DNA from: SZUA-442 sp963753185
GTDB taxonomy: Bacteria; Actinomycetota; Acidimicrobiia; Spongiisociales; UBA5794
Direction of reading: 5' to 3'
DNA: 64,000 nucleotides
Assembly (NCBI GenBank): GCA_963753185.1
Contig: CAVWBO010000007.1
Span: forward strand, 2,108,001-2,172,000
Shown here: positions 52,673 to 61,472 of the stretch, piece by piece
How positions within the stretch are numbered: the first letter of the stretch is position 1
Layout of the letters: each line of letters begins with the position of its first letter
The notes under the pieces: model-generated
Told to the model about the DNA's origin: nothing
What the model saw: only the letters and a program-made list of their open reading frames with translations
The model's database searches: none
Made by a program: the position numbers and the translations under genes

Positions 52673-53256
52673 TGAACCGAGGCGACGACGCGACCGTGAT
52701 GGTCGTGCCGATCCGTGACTTTGCGGGCATGACCAGGCTCTCGGGCGTCCTCACATCGGACGCGCGGTCCGCGCTTGCGATGGAACTCGCCGAGCGTGTC
52801 GTCCGTGCAGGGGTTGACGCCGGCCTCGACGTCAGGGTCGTCACGGCAGATCCGACAGTCGAGTCCTTGAGCGGGCAGATGGGCGTCTCCGTGGTCGCCG
52901 ATCCGGGTGCGGGTCTCGATGGCGCCGCTACCGCCGGTGTGGCTACTGCGGGTGAGGACGCATGGATCGTCGTCCATGCGGACCTGCCGTTCGTTACTGC
53001 GGAGGCGCTGGACGAAGTCGCTCACATCGCACGCCGGAGCCGTGTCCTCGTGCCGAGCGCCGACGGCGGCACGAACGTCATCGGCGGTCGAGGGAGGTTT
53101 CCCTTCTCGTTCGGACCCGGATCGTTCACTCACCATCTCGCCGCGTGTCCCGACGCCGTCATCTCCTCGTCGCGGGCGTTGTCCGTCGACATCGATACCG
53201 CACTCCACCTGCGCTCCTACCTCGCGATCGAGCGCACTTCTACCCTCCCGACATGA
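52672..53256 (+). CDS. cofC: 2-phospho-L-lactate (or phosphoenolpyruvate) guanylyltransferase, F420 biosynthesis
   Basis: A 194-residue nucleotidyltransferase of the CofC/FbiD family. It has VVPIRDFAGMTRLSGVLTSD, DVRVVTADPTVESL, VVADPGAGLDGAATAGV and WIVVHADLPFVTAEAL, the family's nucleotide-binding path. It activates 2-phospholactate or phosphoenolpyruvate with GTP for coenzyme F420 assembly. Other F420 synthesis genes are not in the window. It fits with the F420-type proteins at 26753 and 62804. It overlaps the VOC gene stop by one base and the PIG-L gene by 4 bp. Confidence 0.88.
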   Translation: MNRGDDATVMVVPIRDFAGMTRLSGVLTSDARSALAMELAERVVRAGVDAGLDVRVVTADPTVESLSGQMGVSVVADPGAGLDGAATAGVATAGEDAWIVVHADLPFVTAEALDEVAHIARRSRVLVPSADGGTNVIGGRGRFPFSFGPGSFTHHLAACPDAVISSSRALSVDIDTALHLRSYLAIERTSTLPT

Positions 53257-54005
53257 CCACGAACACCTACGACCAACTCCGTGCCTCGCACGACCCGCTG
53301 GACCCGCCCGGGCGCGTCCTGACCATCGGCGCCCATCCCGACGATGCCGAGTTCGGAGCGGGGGCCACCATCGCACGGTGGGCAGATCAGGGGGCCGATG
53401 TGACGATGTGCGTCGTCACCGATGGATCGAAGGGCTCCTGGGACCCGTCCGAGGACTCCGCCGACCTGATCGAGCGACGGCGGCGCGAGCAGGAGATGGC
53501 CGCGAACGTGCTGGGTGCATCGAGGGTCATCCACCTCGGACACGTCGATGGGGAGCTCGAGTACTCGATGGACCTCCGCAAGGAGATCGGCCGCCAGATC
53601 CGCATCTTCCGGCCAGACGTCGTCCTCAGCCATGACCCATGGCAGCGCTACCAGATGCACCCCGATCATCGGGCGACGGGCCTCGCTGCCGTCGACGGCG
53701 TCGTCGTCGCCCGCGAACCTCGCGCACTCCCCGACTTCGGGGAACCCGCCCACCGCCCGATGGCGCTCCTGTTGTGGTCGGCAGACGAACCCGACCACGC
53801 CGAGCCGGTCTCCGATCGGTGGTTCGCCACGAAGCTCGAGGCACTGTTGTGCCATTCGTCCCAGACGGTGACAACGATGGGGGATGCCGAGCGAGGAGAC
53901 GAGGAGCGTGCACGGTTCATCGAGCGGCTGCAAGACTGGCACCGTGCCGCTGGCGACAGGTTCGGCCTCGGGCCGTGCGAGACGTTCAAGCGGTTGACAC
54001 CGTAG
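53253..54005 (+). CDS. PIG-L/LmbE-family deacetylase
   Basis: A 250-residue zinc hydrolase with TIGAHPDDAEFGAGATIARW (zinc ligands His-x-x-Asp-Asp), VVTDGSKGSWDP and HPDHRATGLAAVD. The overall layout is that of a de-N-acetylase. It differs from the mycothiol amidase at 42604 (no GDILNPAM) and from typical MshB. The substrate is unknown: a sugar or thiol conjugate is likely. The start overlaps the cofC stop (ATGA) and it is followed after 9 nt by the saccharopine-dehydrogenase-like gene. Confidence 0.86.
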   Translation: MTTNTYDQLRASHDPLDPPGRVLTIGAHPDDAEFGAGATIARWADQGADVTMCVVTDGSKGSWDPSEDSADLIERRRREQEMAANVLGASRVIHLGHVDGELEYSMDLRKEIGRQIRIFRPDVVLSHDPWQRYQMHPDHRATGLAAVDGVVVAREPRALPDFGEPAHRPMALLLWSADEPDHAEPVSDRWFATKLEALLCHSSQTVTTMGDAERGDEERARFIERLQDWHRAAGDRFGLGPCETFKRLTP

Positions 54006-54014
54006 GGAGGAATC

Positions 54015-55148
54015 ATGGCTGTCCTGGTACTCGGCGCAGGGATCGTCGGCTCCGCCGCGGTGTGGGACCTTCGTCGACGGGGTTGGGATGTCACGGTCGC
54101 CGATGTCGATGACGAGGCGGTCGCGCGTGTGGCGAACGCCTACGGCGCCACAGCGGCCACCATCGACGTATCGAGCGGGAAGGACCTCATGGGGCTCCTC
54201 TCACTCCACCAGGTCGTGGTCTCCGCCGTGCCCTACCGGCTTGGCTACGCCGTGGCGTCGGCCGCCCTCGCGACATCGACCCACTACCTCGACTTCGGTG
54301 GGAACCCGACGGTCGTCGCGGCACAGAAGCGAATGCACGAAGACGCTCGGGCCAACGGTGTCATGATCGTCCCGGACTGCGGCCTCGCGCCCGGGCTTGC
54401 GAACGTACTCGCAGAGGATCTCATCGCCTCTGCGTCACCGGATCACATCGACTCGATCCAGCTCCGGGTCGGTGCCCTGCCACAGGAACCGCTCGGCGTG
54501 CTCGGCTACCAGCTCGCCTTCAGCCCCGCAGGCCTCATCAACGAGTACGCGGAGCCGTGCGAGGTGCTGATCGATGGCCGGCACACCACGATTGAGCCAC
54601 TGTCGCGTTTCGAGGACGTCGCATGGTCGACCTGGGGACCGCTCGAGGCCTTCTCCACGGCCGGTGGGACATCGACCATGTGCATCAGGCATGAGGACAG
54701 GGTGTCGTCGCTCGAGTACAAGACCCTTCGGTACCCGGGACACGGAAGGATCTTCAGGGCCCTCTACGAGATGGGCATGTTCGACGAGACGCCACACCAT
54801 GCGGGTGGCGTCGACGTCGCTCCACGTTCGATCCTCCTCGAGGCGCTCAGCCGGAACCTTCCCCGCGACAGGGACGACATCGTGTTCATCCGCGTGTGGC
54901 GGGATCAAGGTGGTGTTCGCACGACGCTCGAAGTCGTCGACAAGGCGCACGGGGCGTTCTCGGCGCTTGCACGAACGACCGCGTTCCCGGCGACCGCGCT
55001 CACTGACCTCATCATGCGCGAGGAGGTATCCCGTCCCGGGGTCCTGACGATGAACGAGGCGGTGACGGGAGCGGAGCTACTGCCCGAACTGTCACCGCTT
55101 GGCATCCGCGTCACGACGACATCCAATCCGGTCGTCGACCCGATGTAG
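54015..55148 (+). CDS. Saccharopine dehydrogenase-family protein (lysine dehydrogenase-like)
   Basis: A 377-residue oxidoreductase. The N-terminal Rossmann motif is AVLVLGAGIVGSAAVWDLRR; then VVSAVPYRLGYAVASAAL and HYLDFGGNPTVV. The C-terminal part has PDCGLAPGLANVLAEDLI and EYKTLRYPGHGRIFRALYEM, as in lysine 6-dehydrogenase and saccharopine reductase. GGAGG lies 6-10 nt upstream of the ATG. It may act on lysine or a related amino acid, in keeping with a neighbouring amino-acid transporter; exact substrate is unknown. Confidence 0.87.
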   Translation: MAVLVLGAGIVGSAAVWDLRRRGWDVTVADVDDEAVARVANAYGATAATIDVSSGKDLMGLLSLHQVVVSAVPYRLGYAVASAALATSTHYLDFGGNPTVVAAQKRMHEDARANGVMIVPDCGLAPGLANVLAEDLIASASPDHIDSIQLRVGALPQEPLGVLGYQLAFSPAGLINEYAEPCEVLIDGRHTTIEPLSRFEDVAWSTWGPLEAFSTAGGTSTMCIRHEDRVSSLEYKTLRYPGHGRIFRALYEMGMFDETPHHAGGVDVAPRSILLEALSRNLPRDRDDIVFIRVWRDQGGVRTTLEVVDKAHGAFSALARTTAFPATALTDLIMREEVSRPGVLTMNEAVTGAELLPELSPLGIRVTTTSNPVVDPM

Positions 55149-55165
55149 GGCGCCCCGGCCCGGCG

Positions 55166-56383
55166 TCAGTCCCAGGCGCGATAGCCGACCTTGTCGGACG
55201 TCTCCAGATCGAAGAAGTGGAGCTTGTCCGTCTCGATGACGAGGTCGACGTCCGAGTTGTCGGGTACCGGTACATCGGCGTTGACGCGTGCCGTGAACTT
55301 CGACTTGCCACCGAGGGATACCGCTTCCGTTCCGCTGTCCGCGAGGAGCTCCTCGATGTCGGGGGTGACAACGGGTGGTGTGTCGAGCATGAAGTGCACG
55401 TACGACTCGGATCCGAGCAGCTCGTTGACATCGGTGTTGACGCGAATCGTCCGATCGGGATGGTGCCCTGCGACCCTCGCATCCTCGAATGCGCCGGGCC
55501 TGATCCCGACGACGATCTGCTTGCCGAAGTAATCCTCGATGCCCGGATGCGAGTCGAGCGCCGCCTGATCGACGCGGATACGGAAATCAGCGAAGCTCAG
55601 CCACGCGCCGTCGTGCTCGCGGTTCAGCGTCCCATACACCATGTTCATGGCAGGCGACCCGATGAAACCGGCAACGAACAAGTTCGCCGGATTGTTGAAG
55701 AGCTCTGTCGGAGGTGCCACCTGCTGGAGGTTGAACGGGCGCTTCTGTGATACCGCTCGAAGCACGGCGACACGGTGACCGAGCGTCATGGCCTCGACCT
55801 GATCATGCGTGACATACACGGTCGTCGTGTTGAGCCTGTGATGGAGCCGACCGAGTTCGGTGCGCATCTGGACACGCAGCTTCGCGTCGAGGTTCGACAG
55901 CGGCTCGTCCATCAGGAATGCCTTCGGCTCGCGCACGATCGCCCGTCCCATCGCGACGCGCTGGCGCTGACCGCCCGAGAGCGCTTTCGGCTTGCGATCG
56001 AGGAACTCGGTGATCTCGAGCGTCTCGGCAGCCTCCTTGACGCGACGATCGATCTCGTCCTTGGACATCTTGCGCAGCTTGAGACCGAACGCCATGTTGT
56101 CGTACACCGACATGTGCGGGTAGAGGGCGTAGTTCTGGAACACCATCGCGATGTCCCTGTCCTTGGGCGGGATGTCGTTGACGACCTTGTCGCCGATCGT
56201 CATCTTTCCCTCTGAGATGTCCTCGAGGCCGGCGATCATCCGCAGCACGGTCGACTTACCGCATCCCGAGGGACCGACGAGTACGAGGAACTCCCCGTCG
56301 ACGACGTCGATGTTCACCGAGCCGACCGCACGGGTGCCGTCCGGATAGATCTTGCCGATGTCCTCGAGCGTGATGGACGCCAT
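55166..56383 (-). CDS. Sugar ABC transporter ATP-binding protein (UgpC/MsmK type)
   Basis: A 405-residue ATPase. It has Walker A LVGPSGCGKSTVLRMIAGL, the Q-loop IAMVFQNYALYPHMSVYDNM, signature LSGGQRQRVAMGRAI and Walker B AFLMDEPLSNLDAKLR. A C-terminal regulatory TOBE/OB region (about 240-400) is typical of MalK/UgpC. No permease or binding-protein genes are adjacent, so it may serve several sugar transporters, as MsmK does. The ATG at 56383 is preceded by GGAGGG. It diverges from the SDR at 56490. Confidence 0.92.
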   Translation of the reverse strand: MASITLEDIGKIYPDGTRAVGSVNIDVVDGEFLVLVGPSGCGKSTVLRMIAGLEDISEGKMTIGDKVVNDIPPKDRDIAMVFQNYALYPHMSVYDNMAFGLKLRKMSKDEIDRRVKEAAETLEITEFLDRKPKALSGGQRQRVAMGRAIVREPKAFLMDEPLSNLDAKLRVQMRTELGRLHHRLNTTTVYVTHDQVEAMTLGHRVAVLRAVSQKRPFNLQQVAPPTELFNNPANLFVAGFIGSPAMNMVYGTLNREHDGAWLSFADFRIRVDQAALDSHPGIEDYFGKQIVVGIRPGAFEDARVAGHHPDRTIRVNTDVNELLGSESYVHFMLDTPPVVTPDIEELLADSGTEAVSLGGKSKFTARVNADVPVPDNSDVDLVIETDKLHFFDLETSDKVGYRAWD

Positions 56384-56489
56384 AACGTTCCCTCCGTCTT
56401 CGGGTCTGCAACGCCAAACGATCGTACCACGCGCCGCGCCCGATGGCTGCGCCACCCCACCTCGCCTGCTCCGGGCTAGGGTGTCGCCC

Positions 56490-57203
56490 ATGACAACAGC
56501 CCCCGTCGCCATCATCCCCGGCGGAACCGGATCCGTCGGACGCTGCCTGGTCCCCAGGCTCATCGAGCGCGGATTCCGGGTTGCCGCGACGTACCTCATG
56601 CCAGACGAGGCGACCGTCCTCGAGCAGCAGCTCCTCCTCGACGAGGATCGCCTCATCCTGCGCCGCGTCGACTGCACGGACGCCACAGCCGTCAACGCGT
56701 TCGTTGCCGAGGCCGTGGAGGCCTACGGGTCGATCAATGTGATGGCTTCCCTCGTTGGTGGCTGGGCCGGAGGCAGGGACGTCGCGGAGACGGACGATGT
56801 CAGGCTCGACCGCATGCTCGACTTGAACCTCAGGACAGCGTGGAACACGGCACGGGCGGCGATTCCACACATGAGCGACGACTGGGGCCGCATCGTGCTG
56901 ATGGGATCCAAGCACGCGGTCGACTCGCCGGCGGGACAGGCTGCCTACAACGTTGCGAAGGCGGGCGTCCTTGCACTCGCCAAGTCGATCGCAATCGAGC
57001 TCCTCGACACGAACACCACCTGCAACGCGCTGCTTCCGTCCGTCATCAACACGGATGCGACCCGGAGCGCGCTGCCATACGCCGACTACGTGAACTGGCC
57101 CCAGCCACAGGAGATCGCGGACGTCATCAGCTTCGTCGCCAGCGAGGAATCCAAGGTCATCAACGGCGCATTCCTTCCGGTGTGGGGTTCCGCAGTCATC
57201 TGA
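56490..57203 (+). CDS. Short-chain dehydrogenase/reductase
   Basis: A 237-residue SDR starting VAIIPGGTGSVGRCLVPRLI, an altered TGxxxGxG motif (GGTGSVG). The active site is IVLMGSKHAVDSPAGQAAYN followed by VAKAGVLALAKS, with Tyr and Lys in place. The C-terminus GAFLPVWGSAVI follows the family. TAGGGT ends 7 nt before the ATG, implying a leaderless mRNA. The substrate is unknown. The next gene, a GMC oxidoreductase, begins 32 nt after its stop. Confidence 0.85.
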   Translation: MTTAPVAIIPGGTGSVGRCLVPRLIERGFRVAATYLMPDEATVLEQQLLLDEDRLILRRVDCTDATAVNAFVAEAVEAYGSINVMASLVGGWAGGRDVAETDDVRLDRMLDLNLRTAWNTARAAIPHMSDDWGRIVLMGSKHAVDSPAGQAAYNVAKAGVLALAKSIAIELLDTNTTCNALLPSVINTDATRSALPYADYVNWPQPQEIADVISFVASEESKVINGAFLPVWGSAVI

Positions 57204-57235
57204 CAGGTTCGCCCCCCGGCGGTTACCGTGCGGTT

Positions 57236-58843
57236 GTGGTGGACACCCGTACATTCGACGTGGTCATCGTTGGCTCGGGCTTCGGCGGGAGTGTGGCTGC
57301 GCATCGACTGACCGAGAAGGGCTACTCCGTGGTTGTCCTCGAGGCAGGAAAGCGATGGGCATCCACCGATTTCCCGAAGACCAACTGGAGTGTCCGCAAG
57401 TCACTGTGGTTCCCCAGGCTCGGGATGCTCGGCATCCAGCGGATCAGCCTGCTGCGCGACATCATGATCCTCTCGGGTGTTGGGGTCGGCGGCGGTTCCC
57501 TCGTCTACGCCAACACCCACTACGAGCCGCACGACGCGTTCTACACGGACCCGCAATGGGCCGACATCACCGACTGGAGAGCCGAGCTCGAGCCATGGTT
57601 CGACACGGCACGGACGATGCTCGGAGTGGTGGAGAATCCGAACGAAACCGCGGCAGACGGTGTCATCCGCGGAATCGCACAACGGTTCGGAGTCGAGGGG
57701 ACCTACCAACCGACACCCGTGGCTGTCTACTTCGGAGAGCCCGGTGTCACCGTCGCTGATCCGTATTTCGGAGGGTCCGGCCCTCATCGGTCGGGGTGCA
57801 TCGGGTGCGGCAACTGCATGGTCGGGTGTCGCCACGAGGCGAAGAACACCCTCGACAAGAACTACCTCTGGTTCGCCGAACGCAACGGAGCCGTTGTCGA
57901 GCCGCTCCAGCAGGTTGTCGACGTCAGGCGTGTCGGCAGCCACTGGGAGGTGATCGCCAAGCGCCCCGGGTGGCGTCGCTCCCGCCGTTCGTACATCGCC
58001 GATCAGGTCGTCTTCTCGGCCGGTGCCCTCGGGACTACCAGGCTGCTCCTCGAACTCGTCGAACGGGGCAGGCTTCCCAACATCTCGAGCCGCCTCGGCT
58101 ACCAGACCCGAACAAACAGCGAGGCATTGGTGGGCGCGGTCGCACGAAGTCGTACCGTGGATTACTCGAAGGGTGTCGCGATCACCTCGTCCATCCACCT
58201 CGCGAGCGATACGCACATAGAACCCGTCCGCTACGGGAAGGGATCGAACGTCCTTGGCCTGCTGTCCACGGTCCTGGTCGATGGAGGTCCCGGCGCGCCT
58301 CGCCAGCTCAGGTTCCTGCGATCGGTGCTTCGCCATCCGATCCGGTTCCTGCGCTCGCTCTCCGTCTGGCACTGGTCGGAGCGCAGCGTCATCCTCCTCG
58401 TCATGCAGAGCAGGGACAACAGTCTGCGCCTGCTCCGAAGGCGCAGACTGTGGCGGTCGCACCTCACGTCCCAGAAGGGGCACGGGGATCCGAATCCGAG
58501 CTACATCCCCGAAGCCAACGACGCGGCGAGGGCAGCAGCGACGATCATGGGTGGGGACGCAATGGGCTCGATCAACGAGGTGCTCTTCGACACACCGACG
58601 ACTGCCCACATCCTCGGGGGGTCGCCGATCGGCGCGACGCCGGCTGACGGTGTCATCGACGCCTACCACCGCGTCTTCGGTCACGAGGGCCTCCATGTCG
58701 TCGACGGTGCGGCGATCGGAGCGAATCTGGGGGTGAACCCGGCGCTGACGATCACCGCTATGGCGGAGCGGGCGATGTCGATGTGGCCGGTCAAGGGCAG
58801 ACCTGACGAACGTCCTGCCCTTGGCGAGTATCGGTCGCGCTGA
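57236..58843 (+). CDS. GMC oxidoreductase, cholesterol oxidase-like
   Basis: A 535-residue flavoprotein. The FAD motif is VVIVGSGFGGSVAAHRLTEK, followed by VVVLEAGKRW, then GVGVGGGSLVYANTHYEP. An iron-sulfur-like cluster of cysteines, SGCIGCGNCMVGCRHEAKNT, follows at about residues 188-206. The C-terminal GMC part has ILGGSPIGATPADGVIDAYH and ANLGVNPALTITAMAERAMS. It is close to mycobacterial ChoD, whose cholesterol-oxidising role is debated. The GTG start is supported by TACCGT 6 nt upstream. A steroid substrate is possible, not shown. Confidence 0.87.
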   Translation: MVDTRTFDVVIVGSGFGGSVAAHRLTEKGYSVVVLEAGKRWASTDFPKTNWSVRKSLWFPRLGMLGIQRISLLRDIMILSGVGVGGGSLVYANTHYEPHDAFYTDPQWADITDWRAELEPWFDTARTMLGVVENPNETAADGVIRGIAQRFGVEGTYQPTPVAVYFGEPGVTVADPYFGGSGPHRSGCIGCGNCMVGCRHEAKNTLDKNYLWFAERNGAVVEPLQQVVDVRRVGSHWEVIAKRPGWRRSRRSYIADQVVFSAGALGTTRLLLELVERGRLPNISSRLGYQTRTNSEALVGAVARSRTVDYSKGVAITSSIHLASDTHIEPVRYGKGSNVLGLLSTVLVDGGPGAPRQLRFLRSVLRHPIRFLRSLSVWHWSERSVILLVMQSRDNSLRLLRRRRLWRSHLTSQKGHGDPNPSYIPEANDAARAAATIMGGDAMGSINEVLFDTPTTAHILGGSPIGATPADGVIDAYHRVFGHEGLHVVDGAAIGANLGVNPALTITAMAERAMSMWPVKGRPDERPALGEYRSR

Positions 58844-58872
58844 CACCCGAGGTCGGCCAGCGGGTTCCGCCG

Positions 58873-60177
58873 TCAGCCGCGGTGGGTGATCGGTTTGGCG
58901 AGACGGCGCGGGGGCATGTGTGTGGCGGCACCGAACTCGGGCATCGACGAGGCGTCCGGAACCCCGGCCAGTCGCGAACACCACGCTGCGTACCGCACGG
59001 ACCACGGCCACGCCGTGAGGCCGTGCAGGATCACCGATAGTCCAACGGCCACGGCACCTGCGGCAATCACGGTCCCTGATGCACCGGGCTCGGATCCTGC
59101 GACGACGGTCCCGAGGAACACGAGGGACGCCAAGCCGCGCGGTCCGAACCATCCGATGAACAGTTGCGAGGGCGGTCTCAGGTTCGTACCCACCAGGGCG
59201 ATGCCGACGGGAACCATCCGGATGACGGTGAGGCTGAGCGCCGCGTAGAGCACCATGCGCCATGTAAGGAACTCGAGCGATGGCACGAGGATGAGTGAGC
59301 CGAAGACGAAGAAGGCGAGCATGGTGAGGAGGTGACCGGTGGTCTCGGCGTACTGCGTGATGTTCGGATGCGAGGCACGCATGAACGAACCGAACACGAG
59401 TCCCGCCACGAAAGCTGCGATGAAGCCCGAGCCATGGATCTCGTCCGCAACGAGGTAGCTGAGGATGGCCAGCACCGGGACGGAGATCTGGAGTCCTTCA
59501 CGACCTGCCCACCCACGTCGCACCGTGTACCGCATCACTGCGGCACCGAGCAGCCCGACCCCTACACCGACAATGATCGCGAACCCGATCTCACGGCCGA
59601 AGACCGTGACGATCTCACCGATCGTCTGCATCTCGTTCGCCGCTCCCGCGACAGCAACGGCGAGGACGGGCACCGCGATGCCGTCGTTGAGTCCGCTCTC
59701 GATCCCGAGGCCCTGCCGGACCATGTCGGGAACATCCTCGTTCGACACCACCGCCTGCCCGAGGGCAGCATCGGTGGGTGCCAGGATCACGGCCAGGACG
59801 GCTGCCGGCCAGAACCCGAGCCCGGGAAAGACGACCATCGCAAGAGCCGTGCCTGCCACGATCGTGAGCGGCAGTCCGATCCCGAGCAGCCGCCCCGGCA
59901 GGAAGGCCTCGCGGCGTGCCGCACGAACATCGATGGCGACGGCATCCGAGAACAGGATGATCACGAGGGTGACCTCGAGAAGAGCCTGGATGGTTCCGCT
60001 CTCGAGCGCGATCTCGAACGAGACGAGCGATCGACCGCCCCCGAGCAGCTCTGCGGCAGCAACGACACCCGCAATGGTGAAGAGCATCGGACCGGTGATC
60101 GAACTCCGAGCGAGGCGTCGCGCGAACAACGCATATCCGATGAACAGGAGCGTCAAGACGATCGCACCGCTCAACAT
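58873..60177 (-). CDS. Cation:proton antiporter (CPA1-type, NhaP-like)
   Basis: A 434-residue membrane protein with about twelve hydrophobic segments. The conserved core includes VILAPTDAALGQAVVSNEDV, GIESGLNDGIAVPVLAVAV (ion-binding Asp), and FIGWFGPRGLASLVFL. These fit Na+(K+)/H+ exchangers of the CPA1 group. It likely controls internal pH and sodium. It is convergent with the GMC gene and on the same strand as, and downstream of, the HNH gene (56-nt gap). Confidence 0.9.
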   Translation of the reverse strand: MLSGAIVLTLLFIGYALFARRLARSSITGPMLFTIAGVVAAAELLGGGRSLVSFEIALESGTIQALLEVTLVIILFSDAVAIDVRAARREAFLPGRLLGIGLPLTIVAGTALAMVVFPGLGFWPAAVLAVILAPTDAALGQAVVSNEDVPDMVRQGLGIESGLNDGIAVPVLAVAVAGAANEMQTIGEIVTVFGREIGFAIIVGVGVGLLGAAVMRYTVRRGWAGREGLQISVPVLAILSYLVADEIHGSGFIAAFVAGLVFGSFMRASHPNITQYAETTGHLLTMLAFFVFGSLILVPSLEFLTWRMVLYAALSLTVIRMVPVGIALVGTNLRPPSQLFIGWFGPRGLASLVFLGTVVAGSEPGASGTVIAAGAVAVGLSVILHGLTAWPWSVRYAAWCSRLAGVPDASSMPEFGAATHMPPRRLAKPITHRG

Positions 60178-60233
60178 CAGTATCTGACTGCTCGCACCGG
60201 ATCACGATAGACACCAAGCGAGGGACCAGGCGG

Positions 60234-61400
60234 TCACGGGTCGGGTGGCGAGCGGCGGCCACTGTGTGGATCACCGCCCTCGTGGACCGCTCGGTGGTGG
60301 CGTCGGCACAAGAGCTGCGTGTTCGCGAGGCTGGTCGGCCCACCGTCGGCCCAGTGGCGGATGTGATGGGCGTCGCACCATCCCAGGGGTACGTCACACC
60401 CGCGCCACACGCAACCGCCATCCCGGAGGTCGAGTGCCCTCCGGATCGCCGGAGTCACCGTACGGACCGCTCGACCGACATCGAGCGGCTGGCCCTCACC
60501 GTCGATCAGGACGCGCACGATGCGCGAATCGCACGCGAGGCGACGGATCGTCGCAACGTCCATGGGCGTGCCGTCGATCTCCGGGAGCGTTCCTGCCCTC
60601 CCTGTGCTGGTCAGACTGCCGAGCAATTGCTCGTGGGTGACCGTCACCGTGACGTGGGGCTTCTCGCCGCCCGAGGAGTTGGTGGCGCCAGCGTCGAGGT
60701 GCCGACGGGCCAGCTCTGTGAGGCCGTCGGCCATGCGCTGCCCGTGGGTGCGAGCGTCCGAGGGATCGATGTTGCCGGGATCGGCCAGCAATCGGAGTGC
60801 TGCGGCGACCGTGTGGCCGGACTCCGGATCCAGGAGTCCGCCGAGGTGCCACATCCCGTCGATCGTCTGGCCGATGGACACTTGGCGCCGTGCGTACCGC
60901 CTCGCGATCTCCCGCTCCACGTCGGCGTGGTCCACCTGCTGGCGCCAGTGCCCGATGGCCCGACGCAGGTCCCGCACATCGAGAATGGACGCCACATCGG
61001 CGAGCACCTCCTCGTGGTCGGCAAACTCGCTCCGATAGCGGCGAGCCACACGGGCGATCTCGCGAAGGCTCGATGTCGGCACCTCCCCCGCCAGAGCACG
61101 CTTGGCGACGTGCGGCATCGACGGGAGGTTCCGCGCGACCGTCACGGTGGCGGCGGCCTCGTCACCGGTTTGGCGGCAGAATCGTCGCAGCCACTGCCGT
61201 GTCGACAGTGCATACGTGCGGTCGGGAACACAGCGACGGTCGAGCTCACCCACCGCGTGGGCGACGACGGTGTCGGCACGTCGCGCGAGCTCCTGGAAGG
61301 CAACGGTGATCTGCTCCAGCTCGCCGTCATCGAGGCGATCGAGCTCGCCCACGAGTGCCTCGGGTGAGCCCGCGTTCAGGAAGGGAACGAGGTTTTCCAT
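60234..61400 (-). CDS. DUF222 / HNH-endonuclease family protein (13E12-type)
   Basis: A 388-residue protein. A helical DUF222 domain (about 20-250) precedes an HNH nuclease motif at the C-terminus: RDGGCVWRGCDVPLGWCDAH and HIRHWADGGPTSLANTQLLC followed by RRHH. The zinc cysteines and the HH/N/H residues are all present, so the nuclease is probably active. The family is abundant and repeated in actinobacterial genomes (REP13E12-like). Its role is not established; mobile or defence functions have been proposed. Confidence 0.9.
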   Translation of the reverse strand: MENLVPFLNAGSPEALVGELDRLDDGELEQITVAFQELARRADTVVAHAVGELDRRCVPDRTYALSTRQWLRRFCRQTGDEAAATVTVARNLPSMPHVAKRALAGEVPTSSLREIARVARRYRSEFADHEEVLADVASILDVRDLRRAIGHWRQQVDHADVEREIARRYARRQVSIGQTIDGMWHLGGLLDPESGHTVAAALRLLADPGNIDPSDARTHGQRMADGLTELARRHLDAGATNSSGGEKPHVTVTVTHEQLLGSLTSTGRAGTLPEIDGTPMDVATIRRLACDSRIVRVLIDGEGQPLDVGRAVRTVTPAIRRALDLRDGGCVWRGCDVPLGWCDAHHIRHWADGGPTSLANTQLLCRRHHRAVHEGGDPHSGRRSPPDP

Positions 61401-61436
61401 GCCTCGAACGTATCACCCACCTGTGACACGCAACCA

Positions 61437-61454
61437 CCAACTACAAATAGTTGG
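61437..61454. promoter_or_regulatory. 18-bp perfect inverted repeat upstream of the HNH gene
   Basis: CCAACTA (61437-61443) and TAGTTGG (61448-61454) pair perfectly around CAAA. It lies between the baeRF-type gene and the HNH gene, 37 nt before the latter's ATG on the minus strand. No U-run follows, so an operator is more likely than a terminator. Confidence 0.4.
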
Positions 61455-61472
61455 CAGCGATTGGGTATAGGT

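Noticed and set aside
60234..61400. Mobile element or homing endonuclease at the HNH gene
   Set aside because: No terminal repeats, target duplication or intron/intein context; DUF222/HNH genes are resident in many actinobacteria.
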